A stretch of DNA of 6,304 nt from Candidatus Helarchaeota archaeon (GTDB taxonomy: Archaea > Asgardarchaeota > Lokiarchaeia > Helarchaeales > HEL-GB-A): the NCBI GenBank assembly GCA_013375405.1, contig JABXJU010000232.1, forward strand, positions 1-6,304, written 5' to 3'. This document shows positions 1 through 6,304 of the stretch, one piece after another. The position numbers and the translations under genes were made by a program. A model generated the notes under the pieces. The model saw only the letters and a list, made by a program, of their open reading frames with translations, was not told the origin of the DNA and ran no database searches. Numbering within the stretch: the first letter of the stretch is position 1; the number at the start of each line of letters is the position of its first letter.

Positions 1-1
1 T

Positions 2-1057
2 GGTGATACCTTTGGGGCAACTGGGGGCTCGAAAATTTACTTTCCTACCATCCTTGACCTCATCTTCAATCGTGGGAAAACGAGCTTCTTCGGGAACTTG
101 GATACCTTTGATACAGGGAATCCCGAGGATTTCAAGACCTTTGACGAGTTTATAGATGCCTATTACAAGCACATGGAATTTATGATCGCTATGTGTGCCA
201 AAGCGACGAATATTAGGGATGATATTTGGGCAGAATACTACCATAATCCGCTAATTTCGAGCACTATTGATGGCTGCATAGAAAACGCAGAAGATATGAC
301 GGTGGGAAGTGCAATTTATAATTTTGGAGCAATCGGAGCTGGAGGTCTTGGGACCGCAGTCGATTCCTTAGCGGCAATCAAGAAATTAGTCTATGATGAG
401 AAAAAAGTTGAAATGAAGGATATAATTCACGCGGTGCAGCATAATTTTAAGGGTAAGGAGCGATTGAGGCAATTATTAAAACATGGACCAAAATTTGGAA
501 ATGATAATGACTACGTGGACTCCATTGCCGTGGAGTTAGTGGATAGATTTTGTACTAGTGTTTCCAGCCATAAGAGAAGCCGCGGAGGGCATTTTAAAGG
601 TAGCTTAATTTCATATGGGCTTAATATTTATGAAGGGGCAATGGAACCAGCCTCACCGAACGGGCGTAAAGCTGGCGAACCACTATCTAATAGCATCTCT
701 CCAAGCAATGGTGCTGAAATGAATGGCCCGACTGCAACGCTGAACTCGCTTGCCAAAATAGATCATACCAAAATTGGATTTGGAAATTCGTTAAATATGA
801 AATTTCCTAGCTATTTCCTTCAAACAGATAAAGGATTAGAAACTTTTGAAACATTAATCTTATCATATTTTGACATGGGAGGGTATCACGTCCAATTCAA
901 TGTAATTGGGGCTGATATCTTGAGAGACGCTCAATTCCACCCAGAAAATTATGAAGATTTAGTCGTGCGAGTATCGGGTTATGCTGCATATTTTACAAGA
1001 TTGGGACGAAAAATTCAGAATGACATAATAGAACGAACAGAGTTTTGCAATTGCTGA
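2..1057 (+). CDS. Glycyl radical enzyme (pyruvate formate-lyase / PflD-like family), C-terminal part
   Basis: The reading frame is open from the left edge, so the TTG at 98 is not a start; 352 codons with the stop are present of a family that usually has about 760-900 residues. The C-terminal glycyl radical domain is clear: RVSGYAAYF, with the radical-bearing Gly at codon 977-979, 25 residues before the end as is usual, followed by the family-typical DIIERTEF tail. Other family blocks are DGCIENAEDMTVGSAIYN, DSLAAIKKLV, KFGNDNDYVD, and NGRKAGEPLSNSISPSNG with NGPTATLNSLAKIDH. At the left edge GDTFGATGGSKIYF followed by LDLIFNRG matches the segment that normally comes directly after the GCxE thiyl-radical loop, so the catalytic Cys should lie only a few residues outside the window. 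These enzymes are oxygen-sensitive cytosolic proteins activated by a radical-SAM activase, which is not seen here. The substrate cannot be assigned: the position where diol dehydratases and choline lyase carry WHD reads ATG, which argues weakly against those classes. The family call is firm; the subtype is unknown. Confidence 0.95.
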   Translation, partial: GDTFGATGGSKIYFPTILDLIFNRGKTSFFGNLDTFDTGNPEDFKTFDEFIDAYYKHMEFMIAMCAKATNIRDDIWAEYYHNPLISSTIDGCIENAEDMTVGSAIYNFGAIGAGGLGTAVDSLAAIKKLVYDEKKVEMKDIIHAVQHNFKGKERLRQLLKHGPKFGNDNDYVDSIAVELVDRFCTSVSSHKRSRGGHFKGSLISYGLNIYEGAMEPASPNGRKAGEPLSNSISPSNGAEMNGPTATLNSLAKIDHTKIGFGNSLNMKFPSYFLQTDKGLETFETLILSYFDMGGYHVQFNVIGADILRDAQFHPENYEDLVVRVSGYAAYFTRLGRKIQNDIIERTEFCNC

Positions 1058-1098
1058 AACGCTCTTTTACCGATTTTTTTTCCATAAATTTAAATGCA
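1058..1098 (+). terminator. T-rich tract after the glycyl radical enzyme gene, probable archaeal terminator
   Basis: Directly after the TGA stop come TTTT (1064-1067) and eight consecutive T (1074-1081) without a convincing hairpin. Archaeal RNA polymerase can terminate on oligo-T runs in the non-template strand, so this fits termination of the plus-strand gene. Only 41 bases separate the stop codons of two convergent genes. No matching T-run is visible for the opposite direction. Inferred from sequence pattern only. Confidence 0.45.
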
Positions 1099-2226
1099 TC
1101 AGATTAAAAGTTCTCTCAACATTTCAAGAAAGGTCTTATCGCCGAATTTATGCTCTTTTTCAGGGATTTCATTACTAACCTTTTCCATCAGCATTGCGTT
1201 CTTCTTGCAATTGGCAGCGCAAATACCACAGCCTATACATAAATCAAGGTCAATCACAATTTTATCATCCGCTTCTTGGTAAGAAACTGCCTCCATAGGG
1301 CATTTTTTAATGCATACCTTACATCTTACGCAGATCTCTGGATTATTCTGAGGCTTATAATTGCTGGATTTTTGAATATTAAATTGGAATTTTTTCCTAC
1401 CAGAGATTACGCCGCAATGACATGGACAGCAATTACAAATAAAGCTATGTTCGCTAGATTCAATTTCAGTATTATGAACTAATCCAGCCTTCTCCGTATT
1501 TTTAAGATATTCAATAGCTTCTTCTTTAGTTAAGGGTCTTCCAAATCCCATACTCACAATCGCTTGGGCAGAGGGGCCGACTTGAAGACAGCCCATGTCA
1601 GGCGAGGCTACTTCACAGGGCTCTCCACTTATTTCGGCTACTAGACGGCATTGGCAAGGAGTTACCGAAAAGTATTCATTCTTATTAATCATTTCTTCCA
1701 CAATTTCGTAGGGAAGAACTTGCGACTTAACATCTACAGATTCATCAATTTTAATTAATTTCTCAGTGGATTCAAGTGGAAGTACCGGACTAAAAAGTTG
1801 GAAGTCCTGATTACGTTCAAATTCATTTGCATTCTTGATCATAAATCGGTAAATTTTAGCTGCCTTTTTAAGATTTTCTTCTGTATCTTTGCGGGAAATA
1901 AAGTACGCTTCAAATACTCCAGGAAGCAAAGTGTGTAATGTATAATTTTTTGCTCCTACCTTGGCAATAGTTCTTTTTTCAACTGCTTTCTTCAAAATTT
2001 TCTTAACTTCTTTTCGTTCAAGCCCTGACTTTTCAATTAATTCGTTTACGGAAATTTCCTGACCAGCATTCGGGAAATGAGAAAGCAGTTTGATAGTCTC
2101 CTCATTCCATAACACCTTCATTAATTCATATATTTTTTCATGTTTCGCCGCGGCTATGGGTCCGGCAACCAATTTTTGTCTAACAATCTCATAATAATTC
2201 TCAGCTTTAAGTTTAATTTCGGTCAT
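1099..2226 (-). CDS. Winged-helix / Cys-rich / 2[4Fe-4S] ferredoxin-domain protein
   Basis: A 375-residue cytosolic protein without signal peptide or membrane segment. Residues about 30-100 look like a winged helix-turn-helix (EISVNELIEKSGLERKEVKK, then a short strand pair). Residues about 165-275 form a Cys-rich block: TPCQCR (C191, C193), GEPCE (C204), MGCLQVG (C213), then after KAGLVH a CNCCPCHCG cluster (C264, C266, C267, C269, C271). Residues 295-345 are a two-cluster bacterial-type ferredoxin domain: C299-x2-C302-x2-C305-x3-C309-P and C330-x2-C333-x2-C336-x3-C340. The second lacks the usual Pro after its last Cys. The combination of PCxCR, CLxxG, aGLVH and a CNCC-type block ahead of a ferredoxin domain is a layout I associate with uncharacterised iron-sulfur proteins of anaerobes; electron transfer is the likely role. 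The winged helix could make it a redox-responsive regulator, but it may only be a protein-interaction fold. The ATG is fixed by an in-frame TGA three codons upstream. It is convergent with the glycyl radical enzyme and downstream of the GTPase, with a gap large enough for its own promoter. Confidence 0.9.
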   Translation of the reverse strand: MTEIKLKAENYYEIVRQKLVAGPIAAAKHEKIYELMKVLWNEETIKLLSHFPNAGQEISVNELIEKSGLERKEVKKILKKAVEKRTIAKVGAKNYTLHTLLPGVFEAYFISRKDTEENLKKAAKIYRFMIKNANEFERNQDFQLFSPVLPLESTEKLIKIDESVDVKSQVLPYEIVEEMINKNEYFSVTPCQCRLVAEISGEPCEVASPDMGCLQVGPSAQAIVSMGFGRPLTKEEAIEYLKNTEKAGLVHNTEIESSEHSFICNCCPCHCGVISGRKKFQFNIQKSSNYKPQNNPEICVRCKVCIKKCPMEAVSYQEADDKIVIDLDLCIGCGICAANCKKNAMLMEKVSNEIPEKEHKFGDKTFLEMLRELLI

Positions 2227-2270
2227 AAATATTCACTTGCATTTTTATCATATTATATTAAATTGGAGCT
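2227..2270 (-). promoter_or_regulatory. Possible archaeal promoter and weak ribosome binding site of the iron-sulfur protein gene
   Basis: Read on the minus strand, an AT-only TATA-like stretch (TTTAATATAATA, about 2251-2262) lies roughly 30 bases before the ATG, which would give a very short leader. A partial Shine-Dalgarno match (GTGA, 2233-2236) is six bases from the ATG. The background is so AT-rich that the box could be chance. It supports, but does not prove, transcription separate from the GTPase gene. Confidence 0.3.
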
Positions 2271-2362
2271 ATTAATTTCTTTAGTAGTTAATTTTTGTTG
2301 CATGAATGAACATATGTGGTCAAAATTTATTAAAATTACCGAAAATAATTATGAGCTTTAAT
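2271..2362. other. AT-rich spacer between the two minus-strand genes; nothing recognised
   Basis: This is the rest of the 136-base gap between the GTPase stop and the iron-sulfur protein start. It holds short T-rich runs on the minus strand that could end the GTPase transcript, and no structured RNA or small coding region that I can support. The plus-strand reading frame crossing it (2140-2361) has no recognisable protein features. Confidence 0.4.
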
Positions 2363-2893
2363 CTAATCAACTAGTTTTTTCTTAAAAACTGTGTATACAC
2401 TCGTTTTGAAAATCTTATACTTAATGCCGGACGGCATTAGCTTCTTAATTTTATCAATTAATTCGTGTTTCACGCGGTTGTGAAAGCTAATTTCCATATC
2501 TAAGTTTGGATCGCATTTGTGGAGAAAAACGGAAAAATCGAGCTTTTGTCGCTGGTTTTGGAGGATTTTAATGATGTTTTTCAAATAAGTCAATGCTAGT
2601 TCGTAGCGTTCATTATCTTGGGCATCGATGACATAGATCATTCTATCTGCTTCGGTGATATATTCATCCAATTTCTGGAGATATTCGTCACGGTATGCTT
2701 TTTGACCCCCAAAATCCCAAATATTGAATTTCATATTCGGGTCATCATCGATATTTACAATATTCAAACCTGCCGTGGGATTTAGTGAACAAAAGGATAA
2801 GAGATTCGCTTTTTTTGTTAAACTGAGGATGATCGAGGTTTTTCCTGCATTATCTAAACCCATAATAAGTAATTTAGTCACGCTTTTAGACAT
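2363..2893 (-). CDS. Small Ras-superfamily GTPase, Arf/Rag-like (Asgard type)
   Basis: A 176-residue single-domain GTPase. The P-loop G1 is GLDNAGKT (residues 12-19), nearly the Arf-family GLDxAGKT. A G2 threonine lies in NPTAG (T40). G3 is WDFGGQ (59-64), with the Arf/Rag double Gly and the Gln that positions water. G4 is HKCD (125-128) rather than NKxD; HKxD is typical of Rag/Gtr GTPases. The G5-like TSVY (164-167) also resembles the Rag-type SIY/SIW. Residue 2 is Ser, so there is no Arf-type myristoylation Gly, and there is no C-terminal Cys for prenylation, so membrane attachment is not evident. The chain ends 12 residues after the G5 Thr, so the last helix is shorter than in Arf or Rag proteins, and no roadblock domain follows. 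Single-base shifts at the local A-run meet stops almost at once, so a frameshift does not explain it. An in-frame TAA two codons upstream fixes the ATG; AAGGA lies 7 bases before it. The partner and process are unknown; intracellular signalling or membrane regulation is an inference from family. Confidence 0.93.
   Translation of the reverse strand: MSKSVTKLLIMGLDNAGKTSIILSLTKKANLLSFCSLNPTAGLNIVNIDDDPNMKFNIWDFGGQKAYRDEYLQKLDEYITEADRMIYVIDAQDNERYELALTYLKNIIKILQNQRQKLDFSVFLHKCDPNLDMEISFHNRVKHELIDKIKKLMPSGIKYKIFKTSVYTVFKKKLVD
2422..2439. repeat. Perfect 8-bp inverted repeat inside the GTPase gene
   Basis: The arms TAATGCCG and CGGCATTA are exact reverse complements separated by two bases. It is notably GC-rich at its core for this AT-rich region and encodes the LMPSGI part of the GTPase near its 3' end. 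With a two-base loop it cannot fold into a normal hairpin at full stem length; it may be a protein-binding palindrome or chance from codon choice. Confidence 0.4.
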
Positions 2894-3042
2894 TTTTTAT
2901 TCCTTGTTAATTTTAATATAATATTCTTATAATTAAGATCAATTCAAAAATATAATCATAATAATTGCATGAATATTTTTAATTTGATTTCCCGTATTTC
3001 TTAATTTGTAGATAATTTAAACATCCATATGGAGTGGAAAAA
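2894..3042. promoter_or_regulatory. Divergent intergenic region with promoters for the GTPase and surface-protein genes
   Basis: This 149-base, very AT-rich stretch lies between two divergent starts and must hold the 5' signals of both. For the minus strand, TTATAAG-like sequence near 2924-2933 is at a suitable distance from the GTPase start, with a second TATA-like run at 2911-2920. For the plus strand, TTTTTAATTT near 2975-2984 and TTTAAA at 3016-3021 are candidates. The richness in A and T makes individual boxes uncertain. No structured RNA or small gene is evident. Confidence 0.4.
3031..3036 (+). promoter_or_regulatory. Ribosome binding site of the surface-protein gene
   Basis: GGAGTG, close to the archaeal consensus GGAGGTG, ends six bases before the ATG at 3043 (GGAG itself ends eight bases before). 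It selects this ATG over the in-frame GTG at 3034, which lies within the motif itself. The frame is closed upstream by TAA at 3013-3015. Confidence 0.75.
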
Positions 3043-6000
3043 ATGAGATTTCATACTTTTTTGAAATTTATACTTTTATTCTTTCTCGTTATTTCACCCG
3101 TATTCGCCTATGGATTAATTCTACTTCAGAACGAGATAAACGGCGTTGCCCCAAAACGGATTGGTGAAATTACTGATGGGAGAGAGGTAAATCTTCATAC
3201 AGATGCAGATATTAGTTCATTTAATGGCAGAATTACTGGTACCGGAATTCCTGCTAATGTTACTCTAAGATCTAACATAAATTCAACCCAATTCAAGTCA
3301 AATTCAAACACCTCCTTAGAGATCCCTGTTCCATCTCCAGGGACAATAACTTTTACAAACATAACCTTGAGCCATATTATAATGGATACGACAGTGGAAG
3401 ACTACATGGGATTACAGTTTTTTGAACAGATCAATATTGAAAATACTCTCTATGCAATGCAATTTAATATAAGTTCTCCATTAACTCTTAATAATTTCTC
3501 TATCTTTCTATATGAGATTCATAAAGTTTCAAACGTTCAAGTTTCAGTTTATAACGCAACTTTACAAGGTTCTCGTCCTGCACCTCATGTTGAATTACTT
3601 TCAGAAAGTGTGCCATTTGACTTAGGGGGTGATAATGAATGGAATTCATATAATCTTTCCGCTCCTATCAATTTAAATCCCGCAAATACCTATGATAATG
3701 CATTTTTTATCGCTATCTATCCTTCAGTTGATCCAGGTGGAAAATATATATGGGGACACGGTTGGGACAGTGGTGGCGTCGACGCTGGAGCCGCCTATAG
3801 ATATTCCGCACCCAGCTGGACTCTTGAGCCGGTTGATTTCACCCTGAAAATCGGGTTTGAAAATATGTCAAGGTCTCCATCACAAGTCGATCTAAGAATT
3901 AATGGCACCCAGATAACTGATAAAAATCTGAATGATGGTGAATGGATTTCCACCTCTCTATATTCAGATTCCAATGGGTCAGTTTCATTTACATTTTCTG
4001 CAAATCTTTCGGTTGAATTTTTTGTAGAATGGTTCGTCTCTTACAATTCAACATATATAGGGGTAGTTGACACCAATTTTGAAGGATTTGCAACCGATGA
4101 GATTATTCACTGGAATACCTCCTATCAAGCTACCTTTATTGGAGGTTCGACTGATAATCAATTAGAATTCACGATCCCACGATGGAAAGCTATTAAAAAT
4201 GTGTGGAAAAGCCAGACCGTTCATAATCAGTGGAATTGGAGTGATCTTGGTTCGGTGCTGAAGGTTACAATAGGTAACGCAAGCAATGGGGTGTGGATAA
4301 TAGAGTGTAATGATACAAACTACGTTGAAAAAGTGTATATTAGGCGGTCAGGTAGCATTGTCTCAGAAGTGAATAGTACTGACGCAATAGAGATATTTGG
4401 GAACTTGACGGAGGTGTTGGATAGCGGAGATGTTAATTTAACGATTTTCCCATTACAGGCTAATTATAATGATACGATAGGAGAGTCAATTAGTCTTAAT
4501 AAAACAATTAAATTTAGTCCAACTTGGACACCAGCAAATACCTCAATTAGTTCATATTCTGATGCAAAATTACAAGTAACATGGTTTAATGGAACGGCTG
4601 CTGGGATTAATGTGACGACATTAACCGTGCATAGCGTTCCTACAAAAATAGTTTATAAAACGCATACGCCAAACTTGGAGTCTGGACAATCAATCATCGC
4701 CTATATAGAATTTTTCAATAATTATACTGGTTTACCCATGACAAATCCTTCATTGTTAGTTAAAAATAGCACCGATGGTACGAACTGGCCTGCACCTTTC
4801 CAGATTTCCAATGATTATTTGAATGGAACATATGAGATCGAAATATTAACATTAGGAGTAGCTAGTGGATTGCACAACTTTTCAATTAATTTATCAAAAC
4901 CAATGTATCTCTCCGATGAAGTTTTCAATCTTAGTGTGTTAATTGGGGGGACAACATCCAATATTAGCGTCACAGCGCCGAATTGTGGAGGATTAATTCC
5001 AATAAATCAATCGTACGCTATAGCTAATCCAGCCCCATATCATAATGCTAGTGTTAAGGTAACGGTCTATTATTTTAGTCATGACACCCTAGAACCCCTC
5101 AGTAACGCAATAATAACTGGGACTTGGCTGGGGGGTGGTCCAGATATCAGTTGGGTTCCAGCCTTTTTTGGTTATTATAACATCACAATTGATGTGACAG
5201 GTTTCAAATCAAATACAAATCATACTTTAAAGATTTCAATTCAGCAAGCGAGCTATACTGCAGCAGACTTATACATAATAGTCGCTATTAAGAAGTTACC
5301 TACGATTATAGTACCTTTGGAAACTTCTTATTCACATTATGTAGAAGAATTAGTCACGATTTTTGCAGTTTATGAAGATGTATTTAACGAGGAGTCTATT
5401 CCTACAGTGTATAGTTTGAGCGGTAATTTCACAATTAAAGTAGGTAATTTAATTGATAGTATGAGTCTATTATCGCCCATCCTAGGTTTATATAAGTATG
5501 ATCTTGATTTATCCAGTGTAGGACTTTCGGAAGGAGTTACTTATAATATTACATTTTGTGCCTTTTCATCAGAACATGAATTTGCGTCATTAAATGTTTC
5601 GCTTTATATTATTCCAAAAGCAGAGGTGGAATTAACATTGCTAGGGATGCCTAATGATGTTCTAGCGGGTACTGATTTCACAGTATATGCCAATCTTACC
5701 CTCAAGAGTGGCCCACCAATTATTGATGTCCCTGTCACATTTAAGGTACAACTTCAGGTTCCTGGCTCTATAGAAACTCCTTATACTATACTTACGAATG
5801 GTTCCGGGATTGCAGAATTAACGGTCACTGCTAATTCGGCATTTAGTTATATTGGGGTGAGTGTTGAATACTCAGGAAATGTGACCATACAAACCAAAAC
5901 TGTTAATTCCAGTATGATTCAAATAATTACATTGAACAGCTCTTTAACTTTGGGTACACTTCCTGGTGAAGTAGTAGTAGGGGAAACTCTAGAAATCAGT

Positions 6001-6304
6001 GCTACTTTACTGATTAATGGTACACCCCCCGAAGGTGAAATTGTTACTTTTGAATTTTATTATGATGGGGCTGGACCAATCGTTGTAAAGACGGCTGGTA
6101 CTGATGTCACTGGAACCGCAACTGTCAGTTTGGAGGTACCCTCAGACGTTAGTACGGTTAGAGTGGTTGCAAGATACGATGGTCCAGATTATGTAATAGG
6201 AGATACTTCAGAGACTGATGTAACTGTTATTTCGTTCATAATTTATATCTTGCAACTTTCTCCTTACTGGCTTCCTCCTATAGGCGCAGTTGTGGGTACA
6301 GTTA
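3043..6304 (+). CDS. Large secreted, multi-domain Ig-like surface protein, 5' part (right end outside the window)
   Basis: At least 1087 codons run without a stop to the right edge. The N-terminus is a Sec signal peptide: MRFH, a hydrophobic core FILLFFLVI (9-17), then SPVFA with probable cleavage after A22. Residues about 120-273 form a jelly-roll-like domain (QFFEQI start, NLNPANTY, YIWGHGWDSGG, AAYRYS, then FTLKIGFE), resembling the carbohydrate-binding-like beta-sandwiches found on secreted proteins. Residues about 280-525 are further beta-rich, Trp-rich segments. From about 527 on there are roughly five modules of 100-115 residues (about 527-636, 637-749, 750-857, 858-960, 965-1065); the last two are clear bacterial-Ig-like repeats with matching VxxGxxxxxxAxL and YSG/YDG blocks. 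I count about 45 N-x-S/T sequons spread over the whole length and only three Cys. Hydrophobic sequence after 1063 (VISFIIYIL, then PPIGAVVGTV) looks like the start of a C-terminal membrane anchor. Likely an N-glycosylated cell-surface protein for adhesion, ligand binding or envelope structure; the actual ligand is unknown. The protein has no recognised catalytic motif. Confidence 0.9.
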   Translation, partial: MRFHTFLKFILLFFLVISPVFAYGLILLQNEINGVAPKRIGEITDGREVNLHTDADISSFNGRITGTGIPANVTLRSNINSTQFKSNSNTSLEIPVPSPGTITFTNITLSHIIMDTTVEDYMGLQFFEQINIENTLYAMQFNISSPLTLNNFSIFLYEIHKVSNVQVSVYNATLQGSRPAPHVELLSESVPFDLGGDNEWNSYNLSAPINLNPANTYDNAFFIAIYPSVDPGGKYIWGHGWDSGGVDAGAAYRYSAPSWTLEPVDFTLKIGFENMSRSPSQVDLRINGTQITDKNLNDGEWISTSLYSDSNGSVSFTFSANLSVEFFVEWFVSYNSTYIGVVDTNFEGFATDEIIHWNTSYQATFIGGSTDNQLEFTIPRWKAIKNVWKSQTVHNQWNWSDLGSVLKVTIGNASNGVWIIECNDTNYVEKVYIRRSGSIVSEVNSTDAIEIFGNLTEVLDSGDVNLTIFPLQANYNDTIGESISLNKTIKFSPTWTPANTSISSYSDAKLQVTWFNGTAAGINVTTLTVHSVPTKIVYKTHTPNLESGQSIIAYIEFFNNYTGLPMTNPSLLVKNSTDGTNWPAPFQISNDYLNGTYEIEILTLGVASGLHNFSINLSKPMYLSDEVFNLSVLIGGTTSNISVTAPNCGGLIPINQSYAIANPAPYHNASVKVTVYYFSHDTLEPLSNAIITGTWLGGGPDISWVPAFFGYYNITIDVTGFKSNTNHTLKISIQQASYTAADLYIIVAIKKLPTIIVPLETSYSHYVEELVTIFAVYEDVFNEESIPTVYSLSGNFTIKVGNLIDSMSLLSPILGLYKYDLDLSSVGLSEGVTYNITFCAFSSEHEFASLNVSLYIIPKAEVELTLLGMPNDVLAGTDFTVYANLTLKSGPPIIDVPVTFKVQLQVPGSIETPYTILTNGSGIAELTVTANSAFSYIGVSVEYSGNVTIQTKTVNSSMIQIITLNSSLTLGTLPGEVVVGETLEISATLLINGTPPEGEIVTFEFYYDGAGPIVVKTAGTDVTGTATVSLEVPSDVSTVRVVARYDGPDYVIGDTSETDVTVISFIIYILQLSPYWLPPIGAVVGTV
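3400..3861 (+). other. N-terminal jelly-roll (carbohydrate-binding-like) domain of the surface protein
   Basis: Residues about 120-273 of the surface protein follow the order seen in secreted beta-sandwich domains: a QxF opening strand, a predicted strand with a short polar loop (SIFLYEIHKVSNVQVSVYNA), a P-rich segment, W-x-S-Y-x-L, then L-N-P-A-N-T-Y followed by FFIAIY, an aromatic W-G-H-G-W-D-S-G-G loop, A-A-Y-R-Y-S, and a final FTLKIGFE strand. The exposed aromatics in the loop are typical of sugar contact sites, but binding is inferred. Boundaries are approximate. Confidence 0.55.
4621..6237 (+). repeat. About five tandem Ig-like modules of the surface protein
   Basis: Residues about 527-1065 break into units of 100-115 residues, each ending in a hydrophobic alternating strand (FNLSVLIGG, DLYIIVAIKK, NVSLYIIPKA, SSMIQIITL, TDVTVISF) followed by a new strand and a short VxxG or SGQ-type turn. 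Sequence identity between units is low except for the last two, so this is a structural repeat and not a recent DNA duplication. Confidence 0.6.

Noticed and set aside
98..1057. A separate 319-residue gene starting at TTG 98
   Set aside because: The frame is open upstream to the left edge and the extra 32 residues match glycyl radical enzyme sequence, so the TTG is an internal Leu codon.
1094..1482. Two short plus-strand frames (1094-1282 and 1276-1482)
   Set aside because: They lie antisense to the Cys-rich and ferredoxin parts of the iron-sulfur protein gene and show no protein features of their own.
2140..2361. A 73-residue plus-strand frame over the spacer
   Set aside because: It begins inside the opposite gene, has no ribosome binding site or recognisable motif, and its composition is that of AT-rich spacer.
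2363..2400. Frameshift as the cause of the short GTPase C-terminus
   Set aside because: Adding or removing one base in the local A-run leads to a stop within a few codons, so neither shift restores a longer helix.
2724..2921. A 65-residue plus-strand frame antisense to the GTPase start
   Set aside because: It mirrors the conserved P-loop and G3 region of the GTPase and has no independent support.
2894..3042. Possible tRNA, riboswitch or small RNA in the divergent region
   Set aside because: The stretch is almost all A and T with no stable stems or conserved RNA motifs visible.
3280..3310. AATTCAA-like short direct repeats
   Set aside because: They are codon-level low complexity in an Asn/Ser-rich stretch of the surface protein, irregularly spaced, with no sign of a CRISPR or mobile element.

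Overview
The window looks like AT-rich, gene-dense archaeal DNA, most probably from an Asgard archaeon of the Lokiarchaeia type. Three things point that way. There is a small Arf/Rag-like GTPase with eukaryote-style motifs. There is a very large secreted protein with an N-terminal signal peptide, about 45 N-glycosylation sequons and tandem Ig-like domains. There is also a strictly anaerobic enzyme set (glycyl radical enzyme and iron-sulfur protein), with intron-free genes and an archaeal-type ribosome binding site (GGAGTG). The lineage is an inference from gene content; no rRNA or other marker is present.

Layout. Positions 2-1057 (+) hold the C-terminal part of a glycyl radical enzyme, cut by the left edge. 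Forty-one bases later, tail to tail, lies a 375-residue minus-strand gene (1099-2226) for a winged-helix plus Cys-rich plus 2[4Fe-4S] ferredoxin protein. After a 136-base AT-rich gap comes a second minus-strand gene (2363-2893) for a 176-residue small GTPase. A 149-base AT-rich divergent intergenic region (2894-3042) then separates the GTPase from a plus-strand gene starting at 3043. That gene stays open to the right edge (at least 1087 codons) and encodes a surface-exposed, probably membrane-anchored beta-sandwich protein.

How they work together. No single pathway is shown by these four genes. The glycyl radical enzyme and the ferredoxin-like protein both fit low-potential anaerobic metabolism. 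Glycyl radical enzyme activases need a reduced iron-sulfur or flavin donor, but the convergent arrangement gives no operon link and no activase gene is in the window. The GTPase and the surface protein share a divergent promoter region, which may be coincidence. No tRNA, rRNA, CRISPR array, insertion sequence or integrase was seen. The most noteworthy items are the GTPase, which combines Arf-like and Rag-like motifs and has a shortened C-terminus, and the surface protein with its N-terminal carbohydrate-binding-like beta-sandwich and repeated Ig-like modules.
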